Shown here piece by piece: positions 24,426 to 35,250 of a stretch of DNA of 64,000 nt (position 1 is its first letter; every line of letters starts with the position of its first letter). The notes beneath the pieces are model-generated. The model was not told the origin of the DNA. It saw only the letters and a program-made list of their open reading frames with translations, and did no database searches. Origin of the DNA: an uncultured Alistipes sp. (GTDB lineage: Bacteria; Bacteroidota; Bacteroidia; Bacteroidales; UBA932); the NCBI GenBank assembly GCA_902388455.1, contig CABMPD010000014.1, positions 1 to 64,000 of the forward strand, read 5' to 3'. Made by a program: the position numbers and the translations under genes.

Positions 24426-25592
24426 TTATAAATTAAGATTCAAGAGTATGTCCCCAGAGGTGCCGAGCACTTTGAGGGTCATCTTCCCGCCTTTCCGGCT
24501 CAGAACCATCACCGTGGCGCCTTCCATGGAGTAGCCTCCGCCGACTACTACCGGGAAGTTGTTTCCGACAGAGCCGGCAGGGTGGTATGCGTGTCTGTGC
24601 GTGTGGGCGTTGATGCAGATGTCGAAGGGTGCGTCAGCGAGCAGCGGGCCCCACAGCTCCAGGCAGGGATTGTAGGCATCTCCCATCGCGTAGATCGGAA
24701 TGTGATGTATGAGCACCCGGCGGGAGGCACTGCGGAACTCCTCCGAGGCCAGCTCCCCGCGGAGAAAATCCACCTGTTCCGCCCTCAGTCCGGAAAAGTC
24801 GTTGAGGCCGTAGTAGACCCAGTGGTCGTCGGGCTTGTCCTCCCCGCAGTCGAGCATGACGATGCGGGTATCGCCCCAGTTGAATGCTCCGTAGGTGCGG
24901 TTCCCTACGTAGTCGAAAAGTTCGCGCAGGCCGATGGAGTAGGCGTTGCGTATCTCATGGTTGCCTCTGAGGTAAAATACTGGGACATCGGCGGCTCCGA
25001 CGGTGGAGTTCAGCTCGCTGAGGAATGCCGTGGCCTCGTCGTGGGAGGCGGGGTCGTCGATGCAGTCCCCGTTGAAGACCACGAAGTCGTAGGGAATGTC
25101 CCGGACGTGGGAGTACAGGGCCTGAAGGGTTTCGGAATGCTTGTGCAGGTCGTTGAAGATGAGGGCGGTGAAGTCTCCGCAGTCATCTGAGGGAAGGGTG
25201 AATGAGTGCATGGGGGAGACGGCCGTCTCTCCGAATTCTTTCTTATATGCCTGGTATAGGAGAATTTCCCGGGAGCATACTCTGTAATAGTAGGTGCGTC
25301 CGGGTTCCAGCCCTTCGATCCGGATCTTGTTCTGTGTCCCGTTGCAGATGACCTGCCCGTCCACTATTGTGCGGGCTTGCTGCCAGGACTCTGTATCGGT
25401 GGTGTCAGTGCCGTACTCTACCCAGCTGTATGCGGGCACCCATGTCTGCCACATGACGGTAATCCCGCCGCCGACGGGGTTCTGGAGGTATGGTTCGGTC
25501 CGGAAAATGGAATCTGCGGGAGCTGCGGCGGAGGCAGTCAGGGCAGTGAGGACTGTCAGCGAAAATGATAGAATGATAATTCCAGGTCTCAT
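24426..25592 (-). CDS. secreted metallophosphoesterase with purple-acid-phosphatase-type N domain
   Basis: A 388-residue exported calcineurin-like phosphoesterase. Residues 1-22 form a signal peptide (MRPGIIILSFSLTVLTALTA). A fibronectin-III-like N domain (about 30-130) includes VMWQTWVPAYSWVEYGTD and EPGRTYYYRV. The catalytic core shows FNGDCIDD, RGNHEIRNAYS, and the C-terminal NAHTHRHAYHP; the GD, GNHE and H-x-H metal sites are all present. ATG at 25592 is chosen; an upstream TTG is five codons earlier. Substrates are unknown. It is the first of three same-strand genes with maeB and bcp. Confidence 0.82.
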   Translation of the reverse strand: MRPGIIILSFSLTVLTALTASAAAPADSIFRTEPYLQNPVGGGITVMWQTWVPAYSWVEYGTDTTDTESWQQARTIVDGQVICNGTQNKIRIEGLEPGRTYYYRVCSREILLYQAYKKEFGETAVSPMHSFTLPSDDCGDFTALIFNDLHKHSETLQALYSHVRDIPYDFVVFNGDCIDDPASHDEATAFLSELNSTVGAADVPVFYLRGNHEIRNAYSIGLRELFDYVGNRTYGAFNWGDTRIVMLDCGEDKPDDHWVYYGLNDFSGLRAEQVDFLRGELASEEFRSASRRVLIHHIPIYAMGDAYNPCLELWGPLLADAPFDICINAHTHRHAYHPAGSVGNNFPVVVGGGYSMEGATVMVLSRKGGKMTLKVLGTSGDILLNLNL

Positions 25593-25657
25593 TGATGTAT
25601 TACGCAAAATAGTGTTTAAAGTATTCGCGAAGATAGTGATTATCCTGGAAAAATAAA

Positions 25658-25683
25658 AGAGCCGGCTGAGAGATGCCGGCTCT
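25658..25683 (-). terminator. terminator of the initiator tRNA transcript
   Basis: The arms AGAGCCGGC (25658-25666) and GCCGGCTCT (25675-25683) form a perfect 9-bp stem. On the minus strand it is followed by TTTTATTTTT, and it lies 17 bases after the tRNA 3' end. Confidence 0.85.
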
Positions 25684-25700
25684 GTGAAACTTGCTGTTTG

Positions 25701-25773
<73 letters not shown>

Positions 25774-25784
25774 ATGTGAGGTTG

Positions 25785-25815
25785 CAAAAGTAGAAATTAA
25801 ATTTTAAAAACCAAA
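25785..25815 (-). promoter_or_regulatory. promoter of tRNA-fMet
   Basis: On the minus strand TTTG (25815-25812), a 19-base spacer and TACTTTTG (25792-25785) form a textbook Bacteroidota promoter ending 12 bases before the tRNA 5' end. Confidence 0.75.
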
Positions 25816-25824
25816 ATTTTCTTA

Positions 25825-27189
25825 TTAAAAGATATCGGAAATTTTGATTTTTTTCTGCTCTCCTTTTTGGATGTCTTTTATTGTCAACTCGTTGGCTGCT
25901 GCTTCGTCCTCTCCTGCGAGAATAATGTATTTTATACCTTTTTTATCTGCATATTCGAACTGTTTGCGGAGTTTGGCGGGATCGGGGTAGATTTCGCAGG
26001 AGTGGCCTGCGGCCCTGCAACGGGCAGCGGCGTTCAGAATATAGGGCAGGGTAGCGGCGCCCATGTTGGCGAAGAGGTATTCGGTACCGCTTATTGCATC
26101 CTTGGGGAATTTGTCCAGACCGACCAGTACGTCATAGATACGGTCCGCTCCGAAGGATATGCCGACTCCCGAGGTGTCGCTGAGGCCGAAGATACCGGTG
26201 AGGTCATCGTATCGTCCGCCGCCGCAGATGCTGCCGATGGTGAAGTCCAGGGCCTTGACTTCGAAGATGGCTCCTGTGTAATAGTTAAGGCCGCGGGCCA
26301 GTGACAGGTCGAATTCGGTCTGAGTGGTTACTCCTGCCTCCCGGATAAGACGGAAGAGCTCTTCAAGCTCGTCCAGGCCGCGCATGCCGGTCTGTGAACC
26401 TTCGAGGATGTGCCTCATGGCTGTGATTTTCTCCTCTGTGCTGCCTGTCAGGGTCAGGACAGGCTCGATGCGGGCTATGCTCTCGGGCAGGACACCGCGC
26501 TCGGCCAGTTCGACCTTGACGGCATCCAGACCTATTTTGTCTATTTTGTCGATGGCTACCGTGATGTCGGTGAGCTTGTCGCTCTGGCCGGATATCTCGG
26601 CCAGTCCGGAGAGGATCTTGCGGTTGTTGATCTTGATCAGGACGCGGATACCCATGTTGCGGAATACCTCATCGGCTATCTCCACCATTTCCAGTTCATA
26701 GAGCAGGGAGTCCGAGCCTACGACGTCTACATCGCACTGGTAGAATTCCCTATAGCGGCCTTTCTGGGGCCTGTCTGCTCTCCATACAGGCTGGATCTGA
26801 TAACGCTTGAAAGGGAAGGTCAGTTCGTTGCGGTGCTGGACTACGAACCTTGCGAAGGGGACGGTCAGGTCGTAGCGGAGGCCCTTTTCGCATACTTTCA
26901 GCGCCAGGGCATTGCTCCCGGCTTCGGCCAGCTCTTCCGACGGCAGGTTCTGAATGTCCTTGAAGGCGTCGCCTGAATTCAGGATTTTGAAAAGGAGCTT
27001 GTCTCCTTCCTCTCCGTATTTGCCCAGCAGGGTGGACAGGTTCTCCATTGCCGGGGTCTCGATGGGGGAGTAGCCGTATTTGCGGAATACGGTCCTGACA
27101 GTGTCGAAGATGTAGTTGCGGCCGGCCATTTCGGAAGGACCGAAATCCCTGGTACCTTTTGGTATTGATGGTTTCTGTGCCATGTTCAT
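25825..27189 (-). CDS. hisS: histidyl-tRNA synthetase
   Basis: A 454-residue class II aminoacyl-tRNA synthetase. Motif 1 region [20 protein letters not shown], motif 2 around [25 protein letters not shown], the histidine-specific [14 protein letters not shown], and motif 3 with [13 protein letters not shown] are all present. The C-terminal anticodon-binding domain occupies about 350-454 ([13 protein letters not shown]). Two in-frame ATGs lie two codons apart; the first is used. It is divergent from rfbC, with the two -7 boxes separated by 12 bases. Confidence 0.95.
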   Translation of the reverse strand: MNMAQKPSIPKGTRDFGPSEMAGRNYIFDTVRTVFRKYGYSPIETPAMENLSTLLGKYGEEGDKLLFKILNSGDAFKDIQNLPSEELAEAGSNALALKVCEKGLRYDLTVPFARFVVQHRNELTFPFKRYQIQPVWRADRPQKGRYREFYQCDVDVVGSDSLLYELEMVEIADEVFRNMGIRVLIKINNRKILSGLAEISGQSDKLTDITVAIDKIDKIGLDAVKVELAERGVLPESIARIEPVLTLTGSTEEKITAMRHILEGSQTGMRGLDELEELFRLIREAGVTTQTEFDLSLARGLNYYTGAIFEVKALDFTIGSICGGGRYDDLTGIFGLSDTSGVGISFGADRIYDVLVGLDKFPKDAISGTEYLFANMGAATLPYILNAAARCRAAGHSCEIYPDPAKLRKQFEYADKKGIKYIILAGEDEAAANELTIKDIQKGEQKKIKISDIF

Positions 27190-27202
27190 GGATTTTGTGC
27201 TG

Positions 27203-27230
27203 CAAATTTAGAAACTGTTTTTTACATTTG
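27203..27230. promoter_or_regulatory. divergent -7 boxes for hisS and rfbC
   Basis: TAAATTTG on the minus strand (27210-27203) lies 13 bases before the hisS ATG, and TACATTTG on the plus strand (27223-27230) lies 20 bases before the rfbC ATG. No TTTG at the ideal -33 spacing was found for either. Confidence 0.5.
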
Positions 27231-27250
27231 CGCATAAATTTAAAAATACG

Positions 27251-27805
27251 ATGAATATTATAAAAACTGATATTGACGGACTGCTGGTGATAGAACCTAA
27301 GGTTTTTGGCGATGCCAGAGGATATTTTATGGAGGTGTTCTCAGAGAGAGATTTCAGGGCTGCCACAGGACTGGACGTGCATTTTGTTCAGGACAATGAG
27401 TCTATGTCAGCTCGCGGAGTATTGCGCGGCATGCATTTCCAGAAGGCTCCTTATGCCCAGAGTAAGCTGGTCCGGGTGGTCCGGGGTTCTGTTCAGGATG
27501 TCGCTGTGGATTTAAGAGCCGGTTCTCCTACATTCGGCAAGTATGTTTCGGCAGTCCTCAGCGGTGACAACAAGCGCATGTTTTATATTCCGGAGGGATT
27601 TGCCCACGGATTTCTGACGCTGGAGGACAATACTGTATTTCAATATAAGTGCGGCATGTTCTACGAGCCTTCATCCGAGGGCTCCGTCCGCTGGGATGAT
27701 CCTCAGATAGGGGTGGACTGGATGTCTGTAGACGGATGTGAGCGGATAATATCTGAGAAGGACCGCATGGCCCCTCTGCTGTCAGAACAGCCGTATCGCT
27801 TTTGA
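27251..27805 (+). CDS. rfbC: dTDP-4-dehydrorhamnose 3,5-epimerase
   Basis: A 184-residue cupin-fold epimerase of the dTDP-L-rhamnose pathway. GDARGYFMEVFSERDF opens the family signature, DNESMSARGVLRGMHFQKAP carries the catalytic histidine, and the later IPEGFAHGFLTLED and VRWDDPQIGVDW are also conserved. It makes dTDP-4-keto-L-rhamnose for surface polysaccharide. The next pathway gene, rfbD, faces it; their coding regions overlap by 24 bases tail to tail. rfbA and rfbB are not in the window. Confidence 0.95.
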   Translation: MNIIKTDIDGLLVIEPKVFGDARGYFMEVFSERDFRAATGLDVHFVQDNESMSARGVLRGMHFQKAPYAQSKLVRVVRGSVQDVAVDLRAGSPTFGKYVSAVLSGDNKRMFYIPEGFAHGFLTLEDNTVFQYKCGMFYEPSSEGSVRWDDPQIGVDWMSVDGCERIISEKDRMAPLLSEQPYRF

Positions 27806-28645
27806 CAGACTTCTTTCCCACAGGGGAACTTTCACTCCGAAGACGGTGCGGATCAAGGACTTGTCCAGTACAGAGTAGGCGGGACGTGTGGCCGGAACCG
27901 GGAACTCAGAGGTCGGCACTGGTTCTATATCGCAGTCCAGATGCTTGAGGGACATGATTTTCTGGGCCCATTCTGCCTTGGTACAACAGCCCTCGTCAGT
28001 ATAGTGGAAGACCTCTCCGTAGCGGGGTGTGCCGTCCAGCTGGGGCAGGATGTGGAGGATGGCTTCTGCAAGGTCCCGGGCGTAGGTGGGAGTTCCTTTC
28101 TGGTCGTATACGACTTTTATTATTTCTTCTTCATCCCCGAGGCGGAGCATGGTTCTGACAAAATTCTTCTTGCCCATGGGAGAATAGAGCCATGAGGTAC
28201 GGATGATTATGGACAGGCAGCCTGAGCGTTTGACAGCAATCTCTCCTGCGAGTTTCGTGCGTCCGTATTCAGAAAGAGGAGCGGGACGGTCGCTCTCGTG
28301 CCATGGTGTGGACTTGGTGCCGTCGAATACGAAGTCGGTGGACAGATGTATCAGGTAGATTCCGTGACGGGCTGCGGCTTCGGCAAGATTCATCGGTCCT
28401 GTGACGTTGAGCCTGATGGCTGCATCGGTGTCGGTCTCGGCGCGGTCCACGTCGTTGTAAGCTGCGCAGTTGATGATTTTCGTGACTCCGTTTCCGCTTA
28501 TATATTTTTCCACGGCATCAGCGTCAGTGATGTCGAGCTCCTGGAAGTCCGTGTACAGCCAGTTGGTTCCGCTCTGTCCCTGTGTAAGGCTGCGGAGCTC
28601 GCTACCGAGTTGTCCGTCAGCGCCGGTAATCAGTATGTTTTCCAT
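27782..28645 (-). CDS. rfbD: dTDP-4-dehydrorhamnose reductase
   Basis: A 287-residue short-chain dehydrogenase. The NAD(P)-binding loop is ITGADGQLGSELRSL, NCAAYNDVDRAETD is the family-specific segment, and the catalytic region is HLSTDFVFDGTKSTPWHESD with Y-G-R-T-K following (SEYGRTKLAGE). It reduces dTDP-4-keto-L-rhamnose to dTDP-L-rhamnose with NADPH. It is convergent with rfbC, an arrangement that keeps the two steps adjacent but not in one transcript. Confidence 0.95.
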   Translation of the reverse strand: MENILITGADGQLGSELRSLTQGQSGTNWLYTDFQELDITDADAVEKYISGNGVTKIINCAAYNDVDRAETDTDAAIRLNVTGPMNLAEAAARHGIYLIHLSTDFVFDGTKSTPWHESDRPAPLSEYGRTKLAGEIAVKRSGCLSIIIRTSWLYSPMGKKNFVRTMLRLGDEEEIIKVVYDQKGTPTYARDLAEAILHILPQLDGTPRYGEVFHYTDEGCCTKAEWAQKIMSLKHLDCDIEPVPTSEFPVPATRPAYSVLDKSLIRTVFGVKVPLWERSLSKAIRLF

Positions 28646-28695
28646 CTTTCCTAAAATTGTGGGGCAAAGATACTCAAAACGTAATCTAAAAAAAC

Positions 28696-28703
28696 TATCT
28701 TTG
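28696..28703 (+). promoter_or_regulatory. -7 box TATCTTTG of the DUF4290-ftsK operon
   Basis: TATCTTTG lies 30 bases before the ATG at 28734. It fits the consensus at the -7 position; no clear TTTG is seen at -33. Confidence 0.5.
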
Positions 28704-28733
28704 TGGAAATTTTTAACATGCTCTAGAACGCAA

Positions 28734-29396
28734 ATGGATTACAACACGAATCGAGAGAAACTGATAATGCCTGAATACGGAAGGCACATCCAGAAAATGA
28801 TAGAACACGTCAAGCAGATACCCGACCGCGAGAAACGCAATGAGCAGATCCGTGCCGTAGTATCGGTGATGGAGATACTCAATCCCCATCTGACCGAACA
28901 GCCTGACTACAAGCATAAACTCTGGGATCACGTGCAGTTCATCGCCGGTTTTGATCTGGATGTGGACTCGCCTTATCCCATGCCGACGAAAGAAGAGTTT
29001 TCCACTCCGCCTGAAATCGTTCCAATGCCCAAGGAGCCGCTGGCAGCCGCCCATTACGGCCGCAATATCCAGAATATGATAAAGGTCATCGCCGCCATGC
29101 CCGAGGACGAGACACGCGACCGGATGATTAAGTCCATGGCCGTGTACATGAGGCAGCAGTACCTGATATGGAACAAGGACTCAGTATCGGATGAAACCAT
29201 TTTCAAGGATATAGAAAAACTATCCGGAGGAGCGCTGAAAGTACCGGAGCACATTCATCTGGAAAGTATTTCCGATAAAGAGAAGTTCAGTCGTCCAGGA
29301 ATGATTCTGCCGACAGGCAATCAGCCGGGACGCAATCAGTTCCGTCCTCAAGGCCGCAATAAGAACAAGAAGAATAAATGGAAAAAACAGCAGTAA
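28734..29396 (+). CDS. DUF4290 family protein
   Basis: A 220-residue cytoplasmic protein of the Bacteroidota DUF4290 family. MPEYGRHIQKMIEHVKQIPD and HYGRNIQNMIKVIAAMPEDE form a clear internal repeat, one in each half. The C-terminal 30 residues are strongly basic and Asn/Lys-rich (GRNKNKKNKWKKQQ). ATG at 28734, just after the -7 box, is chosen over frames that begin inside rfbD. It overlaps ftsK by 19 bases. The function is unknown; conserved linkage with ftsK suggests a link to division or chromosome segregation. Confidence 0.8.
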   Translation: MDYNTNREKLIMPEYGRHIQKMIEHVKQIPDREKRNEQIRAVVSVMEILNPHLTEQPDYKHKLWDHVQFIAGFDLDVDSPYPMPTKEEFSTPPEIVPMPKEPLAAAHYGRNIQNMIKVIAAMPEDETRDRMIKSMAVYMRQQYLIWNKDSVSDETIFKDIEKLSGGALKVPEHIHLESISDKEKFSRPGMILPTGNQPGRNQFRPQGRNKNKKNKWKKQQ

Positions 29397-32044
29397 AGGG
29401 AAAAAGCAGTAAAGGAAAGGCGAAGAGTGCTTCTGCATCCGGAAACAAGAAGAAAAGTCCAGCAAAAAGACCGTCTTCTTCTAAAAATAAAAAAACTCGG
29501 AATGCATTGGCTCCGATACTGGCTTTCATGCAGAATGAGGTAGTGCGCTTCGTGGCAGGGGTGATTTTTACCATCCTCTCGGTCTTTACGTTCGTGTCAA
29601 TCCTGTCTTACCTGTTTACGTGGGCGGAGGACCAGAGCCTGCTGTCGGACGACAATCTGTTCAGCAACATAGTTACGGCTGAAAATCTGGGTGGCAAGAT
29701 AGGCTTTCTTTCAGCAAATCTTCTGGTCTCAAAATGGTTCGGACTGGGTGCCTTCATCATTCCATTTTTCTTTGCAGGTGTCGCCGTCTATTGTTTCCGT
29801 AAAGGACGCGTGCGCCTGCTGCGTCTCTTCGCCCTTTCACTGATGGGGTGTATAGTGCTGTCTACGGTTTTTTCCTTCATTTTTTCCTTTACCTCCGCGA
29901 AAGCTCTCTTCGGGGACGGCGCCGGAGGTTCCTACGGCTACTATATCAATGAGTGGCTTGTCTCCATGACGGGTGTCTTCGGAGCGGCCTGTATCATAGT
30001 GTTCTTCCTGGTGCTGTGGATAATTCTTCTGAATACCAGGATTGTCAGGAAGATAACGGCATTTTTCGACTCACTCTTCGCCAAGAGGGAGGCGGCAGGG
30101 GCGCAGTCTCCGGAAGAGGATGCCGGAATGACCGGGGATGACGGCCCTGACGGGGACAATGAGGAAGAGGAGGACTGGGACGAGGACGATGAAGAGGAAG
30201 AGGAAGAGGAGGGGGACGGGGATGAGGATGAGGAAGAGAAAGAGGATGAGGATGAAACGGAGGAAAGCCCGAAACAGCCCGACGGTCCCGTCTTCGAGAT
30301 AATCGAGCAGCCTGTGCCGGAGCCTGCGCGGTCAGAACCGCAGGCCGCAGCAGTGCAGGTTCCGCAGGTTTCCGCTCCTGCCGGTGAGTCTCCTGCTGCC
30401 GCTGCTGTAGGAACGGTGGCTGCCGCGGCGGCCGGCAATACGGCGGAGACAGTGGCTCAGGATATTCCGCCTCTGCAGGTTCTCAACGGGGATACTTCGG
30501 ATTATTCCGCTGTTCTTACGGACGAGCAGTGGCGCACCCGCTATGACCCCCGTCTGAGTCTGTCGACCTACCGGATGCCGGATCTGTCTCTGCTCAAGGA
30601 TTACTCGGATCAGACGCACGAGGTGTCCCGTGAGGAGCTGGAGAAGAACAACCGCCGTATCGTATCGACATTGAAGGACTATAAGATCAGCATTTCGAAG
30701 ATTTCAGCCAGGGTGGGGCCTACCGTGACGCTGTACGAGGTGGTCCCCGCTCCCGGAGTGCGCGTGGCCCAGATCATGAGGCTTGAGGACGATATCGCGC
30801 GTTCGCTTGCCGCCCGGGGAGTGAGGGTGGTGACCCTGGCCGGAACCAACGCTATCGGTATTGAGGTGGCCAATGAGAAACCGAGTATCGTATCCATGAA
30901 GTCGATTATGGAGGATCCTAAGTTCAATGCGGCCAAGTACGACCTGCCGGTGGTAATCGGAAGGACGATATCGAACGAGGCCATGTCCTTCGACCTGGCC
31001 AAGATGCCCCACCTGCTGGTGGCCGGAGCTACCGGTCAGGGTAAGTCGGTGGGTCTGAACGCTATTATCACTTCCCTGCTGTATAAGAAGCACCCTTCTG
31101 AACTCAAGTTCGTGCTGGTGGACCCGAAGAAGGTGGAGCTCTCGCTGTACTCGCCTCTGGAGAAACACTATCTGGCCAAGCTCCCGGATGCGGAGGAGGC
31201 CATCATCACCGACACCAAGCGGGTAGTCTATACCCTCCGTTCGCTGTGCAAGCTGATGGACCACCGCTATGACCTGCTCAAGGCCGCTTCCGTGCGCAAT
31301 GTCAAGGAGTATAACGAGAAGTTCCTGTCCCGCAGGCTCAATCCCTACAAAGGCCACGAGTATATGCCCTATATCGTGGTGATAATCGACGAGTTCGCCG
31401 ACCTGCTGATGACAGCCGGCCGCGAGATAGAGGAACCGATAGCCCGTCTGGCCCAGCTGGCCAGGGCCATCGGCATACACCTGGTCATCGCCACCCAGAG
31501 GCCTACTACGAATATCATCACGGGTACTATCAAGGCCAACTTCCCGGCCCGTATCGCTTTCCGCGTGATGTCCAGCATCGACTCCAAGACGATTCTGGAC
31601 CAGACCGGAGCCAATCAGCTGGTAGGACGCGGTGATATGCTGATATCCACCGGCAGCAGTGAGCCGGTCAGGGTGCAGTGCGCCTTCATCGACACTCCAG
31701 AGGTGGAGAATATCGCGACCTTCATATCCTCCCAGGCCGGTTTCGGCGGAGCGTATCTGCTGCCGGAGTGCGATATGGAGGACAGCGAGGACGGGCCTGT
31801 CAAGAAGATATCAGGAGGTAACAGGGACGACCTGTTCAAGGAGGCCGCCCGTCTGATAGTCCGGGAGCAGCAGGGCTCCACCTCGCTCATACAGCGTAAG
31901 ATGAACCTGGGCTACAACCGTGCCGGACGTATCATGGACCAGCTCGAGGATGCCGGTATCGTCGGTCCCTCGGAGGGCAGCAAGCCCCGTCAGGTGAGGA
32001 TTACCAGCCTGGAGTCGCTGGACGAACTTTTGTCCACTTTATGA
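29378..32044 (+). CDS. ftsK: DNA translocase FtsK
   Basis: An 888-residue FtsK/SpoIIIE protein. After a basic N-terminal tail (about 45 residues), membrane segments lie around 55-80, 105-140, 150-175 and 190-215. A linker (about 215-380) includes an extreme Asp/Glu run, then an Ala/Pro-rich part. The alpha-beta motor starts near 400; Walker A is VAGATGQGKSVG and Walker B IVVIIDEFADLLM. The C-terminal winged-helix gamma domain has SLIQRKMNLGYNRAGRIMDQ. It pumps DNA through the division septum and aids dimer resolution. It is co-transcribed with DUF4290 upstream and followed by a LolA-like gene. Confidence 0.95.
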   Translation: MEKTAVKGKSSKGKAKSASASGNKKKSPAKRPSSSKNKKTRNALAPILAFMQNEVVRFVAGVIFTILSVFTFVSILSYLFTWAEDQSLLSDDNLFSNIVTAENLGGKIGFLSANLLVSKWFGLGAFIIPFFFAGVAVYCFRKGRVRLLRLFALSLMGCIVLSTVFSFIFSFTSAKALFGDGAGGSYGYYINEWLVSMTGVFGAACIIVFFLVLWIILLNTRIVRKITAFFDSLFAKREAAGAQSPEEDAGMTGDDGPDGDNEEEEDWDEDDEEEEEEEGDGDEDEEEKEDEDETEESPKQPDGPVFEIIEQPVPEPARSEPQAAAVQVPQVSAPAGESPAAAAVGTVAAAAAGNTAETVAQDIPPLQVLNGDTSDYSAVLTDEQWRTRYDPRLSLSTYRMPDLSLLKDYSDQTHEVSREELEKNNRRIVSTLKDYKISISKISARVGPTVTLYEVVPAPGVRVAQIMRLEDDIARSLAARGVRVVTLAGTNAIGIEVANEKPSIVSMKSIMEDPKFNAAKYDLPVVIGRTISNEAMSFDLAKMPHLLVAGATGQGKSVGLNAIITSLLYKKHPSELKFVLVDPKKVELSLYSPLEKHYLAKLPDAEEAIITDTKRVVYTLRSLCKLMDHRYDLLKAASVRNVKEYNEKFLSRRLNPYKGHEYMPYIVVIIDEFADLLMTAGREIEEPIARLAQLARAIGIHLVIATQRPTTNIITGTIKANFPARIAFRVMSSIDSKTILDQTGANQLVGRGDMLISTGSSEPVRVQCAFIDTPEVENIATFISSQAGFGGAYLLPECDMEDSEDGPVKKISGGNRDDLFKEAARLIVREQQGSTSLIQRKMNLGYNRAGRIMDQLEDAGIVGPSEGSKPRQVRITSLESLDELLSTL

Positions 32045-32056
32045 TGGTTTAGGAAA

Positions 32057-32761
32057 ATGAGAAAATTTAACAGGCACTCCTTTATAATAATGTCAATATT
32101 CTGCCTTTGTCTCCTGTTGCAGGGACAGAGGGCGGCGGCCCAGGTTGCCTCCGGAAGCCGTGCGCCTAAGCCTGAAGAACTGCTCGACCGGATGAGGCAG
32201 GCTCTGGATGCGTTGGGCGCTGCTGAGTTTACTTTCGAGTTCCGTGCGGAGAACGGGGCAGGGGACCTGCTGGGGGAAGAGTCCGGAAGATTTATCGCGC
32301 AGGGAGAATGTTTCCGTCTGGAAGGCTCGGTGCTGACTGTTTACTGTGACGGGGTCTCAAAGTGGATATATGATGAGGGAGCTCAGGAGATTACGGTATT
32401 TCCGCATGATACGGCTTCTACGGACCCGGCAGAGAATCCATTTGCAGTCCTGCGCAGGGCGGATCCGGGCGACTATACCTTCCGCGGTGCCGTACGCAGG
32501 GTGAATGGGCCTGACGGCCAGGCTGCCTGGCTGCTGGTAATGGCCTCGAAGGACCGGAACGCCGCCTATACATTGATCGAGTTTACGGTCTCGCAGCGGA
32601 CGCTGCTGCCCGTGAAGATAGTGTATGAGAGCCGGAACGGGGACAGATATGACCTGAGTGTCCTGTCAGTCAAGGGACTGGGAGAGTTGCCCGGGACAGA
32701 GTTCACTGCTCCGGAAAGTCTGATGGAGGATCCGGACATCTACATTACGGATCTGCGTTAG
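32057..32761 (+). CDS. LolA-like outer-membrane lipoprotein carrier
   Basis: A 234-residue exported protein. The signal peptide is about residues 1-31 (FIIMSIFCLCLLLQGQRAAA then QVAS). The body is one LolA-like beta sheet: LGAAEFTFEFRAENG, GRFIAQGECFRLEG, and VYCDGVSKWIYDEGAQEITV match the usual fold, and the C-terminal part ends in TEFTAPESL. Bacteroidota LolA proteins carry lipoproteins across the periplasm. It follows ftsK after 12 bases, a linkage often seen in this order of bacteria. Confidence 0.75.
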   Translation: MRKFNRHSFIIMSIFCLCLLLQGQRAAAQVASGSRAPKPEELLDRMRQALDALGAAEFTFEFRAENGAGDLLGEESGRFIAQGECFRLEGSVLTVYCDGVSKWIYDEGAQEITVFPHDTASTDPAENPFAVLRRADPGDYTFRGAVRRVNGPDGQAAWLLVMASKDRNAAYTLIEFTVSQRTLLPVKIVYESRNGDRYDLSVLSVKGLGELPGTEFTAPESLMEDPDIYITDLR

Positions 32762-32766
32762 TCCCG

Positions 32767-33393
32767 TTACCTGAGTTCCTGGAGCAGTCCTGCGCTGTGG
32801 AGTACTTCCCGGATGGAGGGATAGCTCTGGCTGGCGTAGTTGCCGATTTCTCCGGCAGGGACCCAGGCTGTCCGGGTGATGCCCTCCTCTGTCTGAGGTT
32901 TTGTGGAGCACGGCTGCACGAGTTTCATCGCGTACCAGTGGGTGTGTTTCAGCACGAACTGGCCGTCGCGGCGGTAGGTGTGGTCGGTCACACAGATAAG
33001 CTGTCCTTCCTCAGGAGCAGGGATGCCTGTCTCCTCCATGACTTCCCGGACTGCGGTCCGGGCTACGTCCTCTCCCTTCTCTCTCTTCCCCTTGGGCAGA
33101 TCCCAGATGCCGTTGCGCAGTATCAGCAGGTACTGTCCGTTGGAGTCGCGCACCAGACCTCCTGCTGCATCGATTTCAGTGAAGCGGGTGCGGAGGCGGT
33201 TGTAGGTGTCCTCGATATTCTGACAGAGGATGTAGAGACGGGAGATGCTCTCATTGGTATCAATAGTCCTTATTGCTTCGGAGAGAGCTTCCTCGCCGTT
33301 GTCCACCATGATGACGGCTCCCGGGTCCTCGTCTCCGGGACGGTCCTCGCCGCAGAGGATGAGGGACCGCGAATTGAAGAAAATCGTTTTCAT
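32767..33393 (-). CDS. NUDIX hydrolase
   Basis: A 208-residue protein with a NUDIX domain in about residues 65-195. The Nudix box reads [20 protein letters not shown] followed by TG, with the metal-binding R-E-x-x-E-E intact. [13 protein letters not shown] stands before it. The N-terminal 65 residues ([20 protein letters not shown]) are a short extra domain common in Bacteroidota members. The substrate, some nucleoside diphosphate derivative, cannot be named. It is convergent with the LolA-like gene (5 bases apart) and divergent from rubredoxin. Confidence 0.85.
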   Translation of the reverse strand: MKTIFFNSRSLILCGEDRPGDEDPGAVIMVDNGEEALSEAIRTIDTNESISRLYILCQNIEDTYNRLRTRFTEIDAAGGLVRDSNGQYLLILRNGIWDLPKGKREKGEDVARTAVREVMEETGIPAPEEGQLICVTDHTYRRDGQFVLKHTHWYAMKLVQPCSTKPQTEEGITRTAWVPAGEIGNYASQSYPSIREVLHSAGLLQELR

Positions 33394-33461
33394 GTTGCGA
33401 ATTTAAAAATAAAAAAAGTACCTTAGCATTCCGGAATACATTTAATTTAAAATTTTACAGA

Positions 33462-33623
33462 ATGAAAAAGTACGAATGCACAGTGTGCCATTGGGTCTAT
33501 GACCCTGCAACTGGAGATCCTGACAACGGAATAGCTCCCGGAACAGCATTTGAAGACCTTCCCGCCGACTGGGTATGCCCTCTTTGCGGAGTAGGAAAGG
33601 AAGACTTCGAGCCGGTAGACTAA
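33462..33623 (+). CDS. rubredoxin
   Basis: A 53-residue rubredoxin. The two iron-binding knuckles are CTVCHWVY (C6, C9) and CPLCGVG (C39, C42), with [20 protein letters not shown] and DWVC between them, as in standard rubredoxins. It is a one-electron carrier that in anaerobes serves peroxide or oxygen reduction through rubrerythrin or flavodiiron proteins. It is a single-gene unit with its own terminator. Confidence 0.95.
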   Translation: MKKYECTVCHWVYDPATGDPDNGIAPGTAFEDLPADWVCPLCGVGKEDFEPVD

Positions 33624-33644
33624 TTGTCTGTACTACTTTGAAAT

Positions 33645-33679
33645 AAAGGGACGTACCGTTTTGACGGGCGTCCCTTTTT
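33645..33679 (+). terminator. terminator after rubredoxin
   Basis: The arms AAAGGGACG (33645-33653) and CGTCCCTTT (33669-33677) form a 9-bp stem with a run of T residues behind it. Confidence 0.88.
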
Positions 33680-33707
33680 CATAGCAGGCAAGAAACTGTC
33701 GGAAAAA

Positions 33708-35060
<1,353 letters not shown>

Positions 35061-35082
35061 CAACGCGCATCACATACGTCAG

Positions 35083-35117
35083 AAGCCGGTCCGTTTTGCG
35101 GGCCGGCTTTTTTTTTT
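35083..35117 (+). terminator. enolase terminator
   Basis: AAGCCGG(T)CCG and CGG(G)CCGGCTT pair around TTTTG, followed by nine T residues. A very strong intrinsic terminator 22 bases after the enolase stop. Confidence 0.92.
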
Positions 35118-35164
35118 GCCTCCGGACAGACTGGCTGCGGGTGCGGGGCAGGCTGAATTTGTTC

Positions 35165-35202
35165 TGCAGCGGCAGTATATTGCGGGATTTGCTGCCGTTG
35201 TG
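35165..35202. repeat. CAACGGCA-type palindrome, copy 4
   Basis: CAGCGGCAG (35166-35174) pairs with CTGCCGTTG (35191-35199) around TATATTGCGGGATTTG. Read in reverse it matches the copies near 19.0-19.3 kb: CAACGGCAGCAAATCCCGC against CAACGGCAGCAAATTCCGC in copy 3. Confidence 0.7.
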
Positions 35203-35250
35203 GAATACAATCATCGGTACATTCATCCCTGCCGTCATATCAGCCGGAAA

